DNA of 64,000 bases from SB21 sp964415295 (GTDB lineage Bacteria; CLD3; SB21), in the NCBI GenBank assembly GCA_964415295.1, contig CAYPYN010000003.1, forward strand, positions 310,001 to 374,000. Direction: 5' to 3'. Each line of letters opens with the position of its first letter. Position 1 is the stretch's first letter. Shown in pieces: positions 55,001 through 62,300 of the stretch. The position numbers and the translations under genes were made by a program. The notes below the pieces were generated by a model. The model made no database searches. It saw nothing but the letters and a program-made list of their open reading frames with translations, and had not been told where the DNA came from.

Positions 55001-56091
55001 CGGTGATCAATGCCAGCACGGCCAACGGCACTTCGCTAACGATTTCCACGACCAAAGGAATGGTATTCAAAGCGGGATTCACCTCCAACGGGGCGACGAT
55101 CATGGCCAAGCCGAATCAGGATGCGCGCTATTACTATCTTTCCGACCACCTCGGTTCGGTGCGTGTCACCCTCAAGGAAGACGGCTCCATTGACTCCTGG
55201 AGCGATTACTATCCGTTCGGTAAGGAAGCCAGAGGATCGAATACGGTGAATGAGCCGAAAGAGCAGTTTACGGGGAAAGAAAGGGATTATGAGTCTGGAT
55301 TAGATTATTTTGGGGCGAGGTACTATAATAGTGAAGTGGGGAGATGGGTGAGTGTGGATCCAATACACCAGTATGCGTCGGGATATGTGTATGTAGGGAA
55401 TAATCCGATTGTGCTGGTTGATCCAAAAGGACTTGAAGCGGCTCATAGTGCTGACGGGATTAAAGAATTTGATGATCGAGTTGCGTCTTATGAAGGGGGG
55501 AATGGAGGGTCTTCAACTCGCCAAAAAGAAACTAGTAAAGACAGTGATGGCGAAAATGGTTCAGGAGGTAATCTGGCAGCAATGTTTGGGCAAATCAAAA
55601 ATCAGGTGTTTAGTAAATTCAAAAAGTCTTCCAAAAACCCTGCATTTAATGTGTCCCCAGCTGCTGGTATTATTAACCATGGTTTTGGATCAAAGAAACT
55701 CCATAAGAACGGACATGCGGGCACTGATATCATTAATGTTGAAGGGACGCCAATAATAGCAACAGCATCTGGTCAGGTAACCTTTATTGATAATTGGACG
55801 AATAGAAATACGCTTGACACAGAACCAGTTAACGACAATTCCATGGGAATGATGGTACGTCTTGACCACGGAGACAATGAAACAACAGAATACGGGCATT
55901 TGTATAAAGTATTAGTTGAAAAGGATGCTTTTGTTCAACGTGGAGACGTTATTGGATTGATGGGGAATACGGGTGCGTCAACAAATCCACATCTACATTT
56001 TATGTATAAAGTAAACGGTACGCCGAGAGATCCTAATGAATTTGTCCCGGCTTTGAAACAAATGGAAATTGGAAATGTTCATTCTCCGTAA
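52093..56091 (+). CDS. RHS polymorphic toxin candidate with C-terminal LytM/M23 peptidase
   Basis: 1332-residue exported protein. Signal peptide ends near VWGQ (about 22). Many YD repeats fill residues 380-960. The RHS core (YYLSDHLGSVRVTL... to DPKGLE) covers about 1012-1114 and ends at DPKG, 1110-1113. The 218-residue tip has a Ser/Gly-rich linker and then a LytM-type M23 domain with all active-site residues: zinc ligands H1208 and D1212 (HAGTD), H1302; catalytic H1269 (EYGHLYK) and H1300 (PHLHF). The His spacing equals that of S. aureus LytM. The tip would cut peptidoglycan cross-links. GC falls in the tip. The long upstream frame starting at 51895 overlaps the previous gene; ATG 52093 precedes the signal peptide. 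Confidence 0.88.
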   Translation: MKLKSLFLVQWILLGLSSVWGQTSSVNYVRSTIYPNGAENISVPGLLGIEQPNQLPVQSIGYFNGWAQDIQSLSQSDRSGYVVLSRKYYDFRGRPMVIGKPFEIASLDSLNYKPLTMVGYLSTFPAAGDSAFERIVYQNQVEDRISFRMPFGSVYHNTTRALKYDHYYDSVYQAIQSRITDEDGMMQDTYVDRAGRAIRKVTKMNTYNDDLITLFDYDVLGNVTRSYSPLGVKYKDTIGNHQDIIMPYGVYEDGTKAVKGGPELSKNTDNWSNEAPINNPNHPVLRYEKPAGALNATVTLSYYKSTGDCPYSIELQYRISPASGVGQWVNIGSQTPVSLVLKQEDMKVEFRRRRLMNTGTGCTQSEIHIRLDAIASVVDSAKYVTAYKYDNQNRLIEKRSPDEGTSFYVYDLMGRLRFVQDENHRTNFMFNGQRSYWTYYKYDALGRMIEQGELTQDHSIDSLRIKAAVARILRNVTYTTWSDTLTMDSIDCFAEQKALNSREAGLPPGGGGGGEICDTITVTHIHNYTDSVVTYTVLDTLYGDASFPKSSDAIIKTVVNQYDTYSTGWQIAIPTTDTSAGNPIVSSPKTRLTRTKIFDANANNWTEEAYVYDRYGRVNYRHVYIPELAQTKKFQYYYDASGRVLKTMYQDGVASESFYQWFKYDNLSRLDSVFSSRTNNRSTAVREAAYDYDNNHGGKILTTKLGNNIQQVDYTYNSRDWLKYINNVNNLGTDKFALSLGYDTVGTNSRYNGNISASASLVSGQSQYAYNYVYDNANRLTDANYSGNLFSERMIDYDANGNIRELTRHRNSSTASPITYYYDASKPNQLKYVTEALSDSFYYDANGNMTRDKLKGNFDYDYRNMPVKMYLNGGRVLHIAYDAGGQRIKFLRKNGSTTLDSSKIFILGANGKVVAEYLYRAATTTWSVEHYNIYGNELIGKVVPAATASGPGLINLQGTIQGTYLADSAAVINASTANGTSLTISTTKGMVFKAGFTSNGATIMAKPNQDARYYYLSDHLGSVRVTLKEDGSIDSWSDYYPFGKEARGSNTVNEPKEQFTGKERDYESGLDYFGARYYNSEVGRWVSVDPIHQYASGYVYVGNNPIVLVDPKGLEAAHSADGIKEFDDRVASYEGGNGGSSTRQKETSKDSDGENGSGGNLAAMFGQIKNQVFSKFKKSSKNPAFNVSPAAGIINHGFGSKKLHKNGHAGTDIINVEGTPIIATASGQVTFIDNWTNRNTLDTEPVNDNSMGMMVRLDHGDNETTEYGHLYKVLVEKDAFVQRGDVIGLMGNTGASTNPHLHFMYKVNGTPRDPNEFVPALKQMEIGNVHSP

Positions 56092-56108
56092 CAGAAGGAA
56101 CCATTAAC

Positions 56109-56594
56109 ATGTTGAAATTTTGTTTTCTTATTTTTGTATCATTGGTATGTGGAAAGTTTGTTCCGGAACGAGAGGAAGTTGTGACGAGACAAGAATCCCA
56201 TCCACAAAACCAATCACGTTACTTTGGGCTTAAATGCTCACCTGACACAATATATGCTGGCGACACACTCCGTATTGAAATGAATGTTCCAAATCCGGGC
56301 TGGTTAGCTGTAGTAGGACCCACTGGTTCTTTTAGTTATATTGCGAGGCCGCCATTTGAAATGAATGAGTTGCATAAACCAATGATTTCTGACAAAGAGC
56401 TGTCAAAGATGAAGATTTTGCTAGTATCAACGGAAAAAGCTAAAGTTTTTGACCGAATAAGAAATGTTGAGAGACCGATATTCGAACAAACTGGATTATA
56501 TAAAATTCAATTAGGTGATTTTGTTGGAGATGGTACTACAGATTCAGCCATTGACAAATACTACATTGTTTATGTCGATAAGAAGAGAGATTAG
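56109..56594 (+). CDS. Small exported protein, candidate immunity factor for the LytM tip
   Basis: 161-residue protein with an N-terminal signal-like helix (LKFCFLIFVSLVCGKF), so it should be periplasmic or membrane-tethered. The rest looks like a beta-sandwich (YFGLKCSPDTIYAGDTLRIEM, GWLAVVGPTGSFSYI, LYKIQLGDF). No family is recognised. It starts 17 bases after the RHS toxin stop with AGAAGGA upstream, shares the low-GC composition of the toxin tip, and has the cell location needed to block a peptidoglycan hydrolase. Immunity is therefore inferred from position and composition only. Confidence 0.65.
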   Translation: MLKFCFLIFVSLVCGKFVPEREEVVTRQESHPQNQSRYFGLKCSPDTIYAGDTLRIEMNVPNPGWLAVVGPTGSFSYIARPPFEMNELHKPMISDKELSKMKILLVSTEKAKVFDRIRNVERPIFEQTGLYKIQLGDFVGDGTTDSAIDKYYIVYVDKKRD

Positions 56595-56809
56595 CGATTG
56601 ATCTATATTGTGTCACAATATTTTCTAAGCTCAGAATCTAAACCCAGAAAAAGCCTCGAATAAACGACTCCACTCTCTTAAGCTCAAAATTATAAAAAAA
56701 TAGAAACCGACCCTTCCCCATAGGTTGGTAGCTATTCTCTGTAGCCGATGGAACAGTAAAAAAGAACCGAGCCCCTCCCCGGTCTAAAAATATTTCCCCT
56801 TTTAATCTT

Positions 56810-56839
56810 AAACCCGATCCAAGTTGATCGGGTTTTTTT
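56810..56839 (+). terminator. Intrinsic terminator upstream of the symE-like gene
   Basis: Perfect 10-bp stem AAACCCGATC (56810-56819) / GATCGGGTTT (56826-56835) with T run. In 56595-56809 there is only an imperfect 18-base direct repeat (56702-56719 and 56763-56780) and no gene. Confidence 0.85.
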
Positions 56840-56868
56840 ATTTATTAACCAAAGAAAGGAAGTGTCTC

Positions 56869-57075
56869 ATGGAACGATTATCAAAACAGAAAGTATGTTA
56901 CGGTTATCTGCCTGACATACCGAAGATCAATTTATCGGGTAAGTATCTTCTGAAATTTGGATTTGAAATAGGGGATCAGATCCATGTGAAGGTATCAAGA
57001 GAAAAGATCGAGATCGTAAAAGCTGAAGTGGAAGAAACAGAGCTGATCGTCATGGAGCCAAGCGAGATCAAGTAA
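56869..57075 (+). CDS. SymE-like small protein
   Basis: 68-residue protein with the core of the SymE toxin family: INLSGKYLLKFGFEIGDQIHVKV, split here as a Gly-containing AbrB-like beta fold, then KIEIVKAE. SymE of E. coli is an SOS-induced nucleic-acid-binding toxin controlled by antisense RNA SymR. No antisense promoter could be identified, and no LexA box is recognised. AGGAAG precedes the ATG at 56869; an upstream in-frame ATG at 56824 falls in the terminator and is rejected. Confidence 0.72.
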   Translation: MERLSKQKVCYGYLPDIPKINLSGKYLLKFGFEIGDQIHVKVSREKIEIVKAEVEETELIVMEPSEIK

Positions 57076-57185
57076 TAGCCTGCCTTTTATCCTGCCTCTT
57101 TAGCATTTCCCAATAAATAACATCACTATAAAAATCATCCAAAGGCCTAAGTGTGCCTGAACATTAACATGGAAGGAGAATAGCT

Positions 57186-57743
57186 ATGAAATCCCTGTGG
57201 TTTAACGACGTCGAGAACATTGACGAACTGAAAAAACGGTATAAAGAACTCTGCAAACAGCATCATCCTGATCTGGGTGGAAGTAATGAGAACATGCAGA
57301 TGATCAATTATGCGTACAAAAGGTGTTTAAATGAGCTTAAAACAGGCTCTGGACACTCGTCAGAGCGTATCCGTGAGGAAGAGGAGATCGAAGGTGATCT
57401 GATGAACAAGATTCAGGAGATCGTGACGATACCGGGCATCGAGATCGAAGTTTGCAGTTTATGGATATGGGTTTCGGGGAATACGTATGCAGTGAAGGAG
57501 ACCTTGAAGGCAAAGGGGTTCTGGTTTTCACCGAAGAAAGTGCTGTGGTTTTGGAGACCGGTATACGCGAAGGTTTATGCCAGCAGAAGGGGGGCACAGG
57601 CGACATGGCACTTCTTAGTATGTGCACTTTCTTTTTGCTTGCCCAAAAAGAAAGTGCGAAAGAAAAAAGGCAGCCCTGGAAAAAATGCCGGAATCCATGC
57701 TCGCCGGATTGGTGGCGCAAAAGCAGCTCCAGGCTTGATTTAA
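57186..57743 (+). CDS. J-domain protein with C-terminus replaced by a repeat element
   Basis: 185-residue protein. Residues 5-50 are a short J domain with HPD at 27-29 (KQHHPDLGGSNEN), which would stimulate an Hsp70. Residues 65-130 include VTIPGIEIEVCSLWIWVSGNTY and GFWFSPKKVLWFW, a companion domain common to J proteins on mobile elements. From about residue 147 the reading frame runs through a palindromic repeat (57624-57831), giving a basic, low-complexity tail (KKKVRKKKGSPGKN). The original C-terminus seems to have been lost. GGAAGGAG precedes the ATG. Function of this family on mobile elements is unknown. Confidence 0.75.
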   Translation: MKSLWFNDVENIDELKKRYKELCKQHHPDLGGSNENMQMINYAYKRCLNELKTGSGHSSERIREEEEIEGDLMNKIQEIVTIPGIEIEVCSLWIWVSGNTYAVKETLKAKGFWFSPKKVLWFWRPVYAKVYASRRGAQATWHFLVCALSFCLPKKKVRKKKGSPGKNAGIHARRIGGAKAAPGLI

Positions 57744-57831
57744 TCGTTGGATACGAACATCTGTTCCGCGTTCTGCGCTATTCTCTAAGTCGCTCGCATG
57801 GATTTAAAGACCCGGCATTTTTTCTAAGGGC
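57624..57831 (+). repeat. Nested palindromic repeat, copy A
   Basis: Head hairpin: perfect 14-bp inverted repeat GCACTTTCTTTTTG (57624-57637) / CAAAAAGAAAGTGC (57644-57657). Then GAAAGAAAAAAGGC and an outer imperfect stem whose left arm (57673-57699, with GAAAAAATGCCGG) pairs with the right arm (57797-57831, with CCGGCATTTTTTC). The middle is diverged relative to copies B and C. It overlaps the 3' end of the J-domain gene. Confidence 0.8.
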
Positions 57832-57986
57832 GAAGAAAACGGTTCAACGGTAAATTCCCTTCTTGATTCCGAAAAATCTTTTCGGCATATTTAACCACTT
57901 CCAATTCGTCCAGTATCACAATAACAATGATCGTTCCGGCCCAATGCGGCTGAGGTATAAATTATTATCAACCAGAAGAGGTTAAT

Positions 57987-58619
57987 ATGAACGAACAGGA
58001 AATGCTCAAAAAACTCACCGAAATGTTCCCGGAATCCGTGAAGCCGGATCATCCGTGGCCGCAGGCGTATTGCGAGAACCCGGCTCACGTCAAAGCCATC
58101 GTGCTGGGCACGGATCCGAGTTATTATCCTGAAAAAGGTAAAGAATTCCGCAATATCCAGTATGTGTTTGAGCTTGAGACCTACAAAGAAAAACGAAATA
58201 ACCCGTATTTCGACCCGACCCTGCATAACCTCGAAGCGATCGGACTCGGACTGAATACGATCTATGTTGAGAATTTATGCCGCAATTATTTCCATAAGAT
58301 CACATACCACAATAAAGACGTGTGGAAACAGGCGGCTGCGCTGTGGATACCGCTTTTCATCGCTGAATTGGATCAGAAATTCCCGAATAAGAAGATGCCT
58401 GTTCTCTTGACGACCGAGATTTTATACCACGTTCTGTTGAACGACGAATCTTCGGCCAAGCCGGCGAAAGAACTGTACGGACGTGAAGGCGCGGTGCCTA
58501 TTCCGGCCGACCAGAATAAGCTGGGTCGTCCTCTGATACCGCTTTACAGGCATTATGAGTATGAATTGAAACGGCATACGGAGTATCGGGATAGGGTGAG
58601 GAAGATACTGGAGGGATGA
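57987..58619 (+). CDS. Hypothetical protein with uracil-DNA-glycosylase-like motifs
   Basis: 210-residue soluble protein. VLGTDPSYYPEKG at about 38-50 resembles the GQDPY motif of the uracil-DNA glycosylase superfamily, YFDPTLHNLEAIGLGLNTIYVENL is compatible with the following helix and strand, and a late LIPLYRHYEY could hold the motif-2 His. The resemblance is weak, so I leave the function open. AGAGG precedes the ATG. It lies between repeat copies A and B and ends directly at copy B. Confidence 0.6.
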   Translation: MNEQEMLKKLTEMFPESVKPDHPWPQAYCENPAHVKAIVLGTDPSYYPEKGKEFRNIQYVFELETYKEKRNNPYFDPTLHNLEAIGLGLNTIYVENLCRNYFHKITYHNKDVWKQAAALWIPLFIAELDQKFPNKKMPVLLTTEILYHVLLNDESSAKPAKELYGREGAVPIPADQNKLGRPLIPLYRHYEYELKRHTEYRDRVRKILEG

Positions 58620-58631
58620 TGCAGAAGTGGT

Positions 58632-58816
58632 GTTACTTTCTTTGTCTTGATACAAAGAAAGTAACCAAAGAAAAATCAAGGCTGTGAGAAAAATGCCGGA
58701 ATTCAAGTTTGCATTCCGGTTGCGAAAAACAAACTGCCTGCGGCGGTTTCAGACATGTTTTTCGCTGAAATTGCGGCGCAAACTTGAATTCTTAACGTCG
58801 TTTTTCTCAAGGCCGC
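58632..58816 (+). repeat. Nested palindromic repeat, copy B
   Basis: Head hairpin: perfect 13-bp GTTACTTTCTTTG (58632-58644) / CAAAGAAAGTAAC (58653-58665). Then CAAAGAAAAATC, AAGGCTGTG and GAAAAATGCCG. Outer stem GAATTCAAGTTTGC (58699-58712) / GCAAACTTGAATTC (58778-58791), inner stem GCGAAAAACA (58722-58731) / TGTTTTTCGC (58756-58765), right end TTTTTCTCAAGGCCGCC. The 302 bases between the upstream gene and tRNA-Asp hold this repeat and the tRNA promoter. Confidence 0.88.
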
Positions 58817-58875
58817 CTATGATTCATGATGTCCAGAATCGGTCACTGATCAAGTTAAAGGGTTCAAAAAAAGCC

Positions 58876-58904
58876 TTGCATAACGCGGCGGAATGTGTTA
58901 TAAT
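58876..58904 (+). promoter_or_regulatory. Promoter of tRNA-Asp with GC-rich discriminator
   Basis: TTGCAT (58876-58881), 17-bp spacer, consensus TATAAT (58899-58904), then TACGCCGC before the tRNA. Confidence 0.75.
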
Positions 58905-58921
58905 TACGCCGCTTCAAATGA

Positions 58922-58995
58922 GGGCGCGTAGTTCAATTGGTTAGAGCACTGCCCTGTCACGGCAGAAGTTGCGAGTTCGAGCCTCGTCGCGCCCG
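58922..58995 (+). tRNA. tRNA-Asp (GTC)
   Basis: 74-nt cloverleaf: acceptor GGGCGCG/CGCGCCC, anticodon stem CTGCC/GGCAG with loop CTGTCAC (anticodon GTC), T loop TTCGAGC, discriminator G as expected for Asp. CCA not encoded. Confidence 0.97.
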
Positions 58996-59003
58996 CGAAA
59001 TTT

Positions 59004-59035
59004 AAAACCCCGATGTAAAATCGGGGTTTTGTATT
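59004..59035 (+). terminator. Intrinsic terminator after tRNA-Asp
   Basis: Perfect 11-bp stem AAAACCCCGAT (59004-59014) / ATCGGGGTTTT (59020-59030) with five-base loop and T-rich tail. Confidence 0.9.
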
Positions 59036-59111
59036 TTATAGTAATTATGAGAGGGCGATTGCTTAAACGATATCGGACTTAAAACGGTGTACATTATCCG
59101 GTTTTTGAGAT

Positions 59112-59306
59112 CTGCTTTCTTTTCAAAAAGAAAGCAGCAAAGAAAACTTCGGCTGTGGAAAAATGCTGTAACTCTCGTTCGTTAATCTGGCGGCGAAAAA
59201 CATGCTCTTAAGTTAATGACCCTTGAAAGATCTAGGGCCAGTTGGCTTGTTTTTCGCCAAAATTAATGCATGAACTCGGGTTGTATTTGGCATTTTTTTC
59301 AAGGCC
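59112..59306 (+). repeat. Nested palindromic repeat, copy C
   Basis: Head hairpin: perfect 12-bp CTGCTTTCTTTT (59112-59123) / AAAAGAAAGCAG (59126-59137). Then CAAAGAAAAC and GGCTGTGGAAAAATGC. Inner stem GGCGAAAAACA (59192-59202) / TGTTTTTCGCC (59248-59258), right end GGCATTTTTTTCAAGGCC (59289-59306). Together with the tRNA-Asp terminator it fills the 354-base gap 58996-59349. Confidence 0.88.
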
Positions 59307-59349
59307 GGGAAAACAGAATAGACAAGACCAATACCGGATCAAATACAGC

Positions 59350-62300
59350 CTAATCGAATAACGTAAAGCCGAACAGTATCGTCAGGTAATACCGCCATTC
59401 TTTGCCGTTCCTGACCCGTTGATTCGTTGTAATGACGCCGTCGTTGGATTCGTTCATCTTGTATATGATCGGGCCGCGGGTGGTGAATTTGTCCAATCCG
59501 TAGGCCGCGTTGAAGGTTACGCGGGTCGGGTACACGAAGAACGAATAAAATTCCATCCGCAATTCACCGCCGACCGAACGTTTGAAGTTAACCCCCTTGC
59601 TCCATGCGTCGCCGTAGCCGAAGTAGATCCCGCCGAAGATCTTGTCGAGATATAGATGCGCCGCCTTTGAATCGATATGCCTCCAGATCGGGAAACGGTA
59701 GGTCGTATTGATCAATGTCAGCTTATTGCCCTCCAGACTGTAAAAAGAATAACCTTTCAGGCCGGTCAGTCCGCCGCCGAAGAAATTGAAGAAGCTGTCA
59801 ACCTTATTGGGTATGAATCCGCCCTGAAAGCCGACTTCCAGGGTGTGATCTCTGATGGGCATTTTGAGAAACTCGGTGTAATTTCCTTCAAGCCGATGGT
59901 GATAGTTCTTGTCAAACAAGGTCTCATAAGAACCGGAACCGGCATTAAATGCGAAACCGGCAATCAGGTTGTCCAGATTATAGCTGTAACGAATGTCCCA
60001 CTTCCGTCCGCCGCGGGGATTGATCTCGCCGTCGATGAACGGTTTGAGCGAACTGTATTTCCACTGCGCTGAAAAATCGTTGGCATAGTAATATTTGATA
60101 AAACCCGTTGAAGGAATGCTATTCATGATGCCGTTGCTGAATTCCTGCTGATCGGAGATCTTCACATACGATTCCGCATGAGCAAAATTGAGTCGGATAT
60201 CGCGAGGCTTGATCACGCTGAGATCCACTCCGGCATCTACCTCTCTCAATTCAAATATGTTCTTCTGGATGGATTCGTACACAGGATCGGGATCGTTGGC
60301 CGGATCGGTGTTTTCTTTAAATGTTCGGGATCGCGTCAGATTGTACAATTCCAGAAAGAGCGTCGGCCCGAAGCCGCTGAATTCGAATATTCCAAAGAGG
60401 TCGCGGTCCCAATCGGCATTGACCATGGCGCCGCCGAAGAATGAGGATTTAGACAACACGTCGCTGGAATAAAAATAAAAACCGGGTTTGACCGTTCCGT
60501 AATCGATACGAGCTAAAGGCAGAAATGAGAAGTCAAGGAACTGCGTCTTGTAGGCAAAGACCGAGTCATACGCAGGCCGCTTTGTATCATCGTAGCTTTT
60601 TGGATAGCTGGCCCATCTCTGAGGGTAGGACGATTCGGTTGTTTGCAAGAGATTAGCATTTATGCCCGGGTATTCCGCCTTGCTCATGTCTGTCGGGCGG
60701 GGAGCATCCATTTTACTGATCGTAAAGGCGACGTCTTTATACAAAGTGAAAAGGAGCTTATTGTCGGTTGAAACCGACGGATAAAAAGCGCCGCCAAGGA
60801 CGTTAGTCACCAACTCGTTTTCCTGCGTTTGTAGATCGAGGCGCCGGATATTGTAGATACCGGTTTCATCCGATGCGTAATACAGATAACGGCCGTCCGG
60901 AGAAAGCGATGGTGAGCGCTCGTCGTAAGGCCTATCGAGCACCGGACGTACGTCACCCGAGCCGAGTTCCATCACATAAATATCTCTTCCGTCGTCGGTC
61001 GAAGTATCGAAGTAGATCACTTTTCCATCCGGTGAAAATACCGAACGGTAAATCTGGCGCCCGTCATGGTACTCCGTCAATTTCTTAACCGTAATGTCCT
61101 TGCGCGCGCGCTGAGTCTCGTCAAATTCTTTACTCCATTGGGAAGGGTCGGTTGGGATATCCCCGATAAGAATCAGATTGTTCGTTCCGTCGGAATTGAC
61201 CACGGCCGCAATGGATCGCCCGTCGGGAGAAAAAGCCGGCGCAAAGGCGCGCAATGTTCTGGTCAGGCGATACTCTTTTTTAGTTTTGAGATCATAAACA
61301 TAGATATCGTTGACCTGCGAGTGGTACTTGTTATTCGGGAGATTCCTCGCGTAGACCAGTTTCGTACCGTCCGGAGACCAGGAAGCCGGGCCGTCGGCTT
61401 CGGAAATGATCTTTTGAGAGGTTTTTAGCGTTATATCGTAGACATACAACGAGGTCTGGCTGAGATAATCAAATCCGGCGTTGGAGAGATAGGTGAATTT
61501 AGATCCATCGGGCGAAAAAGTTGGGAAAAAATTCCCGGTGGAATGCTCGGTCAGTATCGTTCCTTCAGAAAGGTTGGATTGTATGGTTTTTGTTTGTTCT
61601 TTATAATGTTTTGAAATCTGGCCGCGCCAATCGTGATACAGTGAATCCAAAGGCCGGCCGGTCGCTTTTTTAACGGCCGATTCAAAGGATGTTACAACCC
61701 CGCCTGAGTAGCGGCATATCTTTTCGAGTGACTCCTCTCCAAAACGCGAGGCGATATAACTGACGAATGCGTAACCGCTGTTGTACGCCGATTCGTTACC
61801 GATACTGTTCTTGCCGAAAGTTCCCATCGCATTGAGACTGAGCAATTGTCCGGAGACCGCACGATCACGCAGGATCATGTCACGATGCGTGTCCCAGAAT
61901 TCGTAATCGTATCGTTTCATCTGATATTGAGCGACACCCTCGGCGAACCAGACGGGCAGGGCCACTCCGGCAATCGGGTAGGAGGCAATGATATTAGGAA
62001 ATCCGCGCAGTACGTCCTGCCGGCGCTCTTTTTCGTAGGCGATATACTGGACGTAGAAGCCGGGGATCTTGCGTGAGAATTTCATCGCCGCCTGGAGCGA
62101 GATCATGTGTGTGAATTCGTGCGTGATCACGTTTCTCAGCCAATTGTGCGTGCCGCGTAACTCGAAGTCCAGACTGGACGCCCATATCTCGATCTTATTA
62201 TCGTAATAATAGGCGCCGCCGTTGGAGTAATCGTCCGTGTCCCGGATGATCAGATGAATACGGTCAGGCTTATGATCGTAGAGTCGTGTAATGGGTTCGT

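Noticed and set aside
48951..56091. The two RHS genes as one gene broken by a frameshift
   Set aside because: The second gene has its own ATG and a complete signal peptide right after the first stop, so two genes fit better.
43926..58995. Integrated element with att sites at the two tRNA genes
   Set aside because: No direct repeat of either tRNA 3' end and no integrase were found, so only a loose 'bracketed region' is claimed.
14688..58995. A selenocysteine tRNA to go with selA
   Set aside because: The three tRNAs have anticodons CAT, TAC and GTC and normal acceptor lengths; none is tRNA-Sec.
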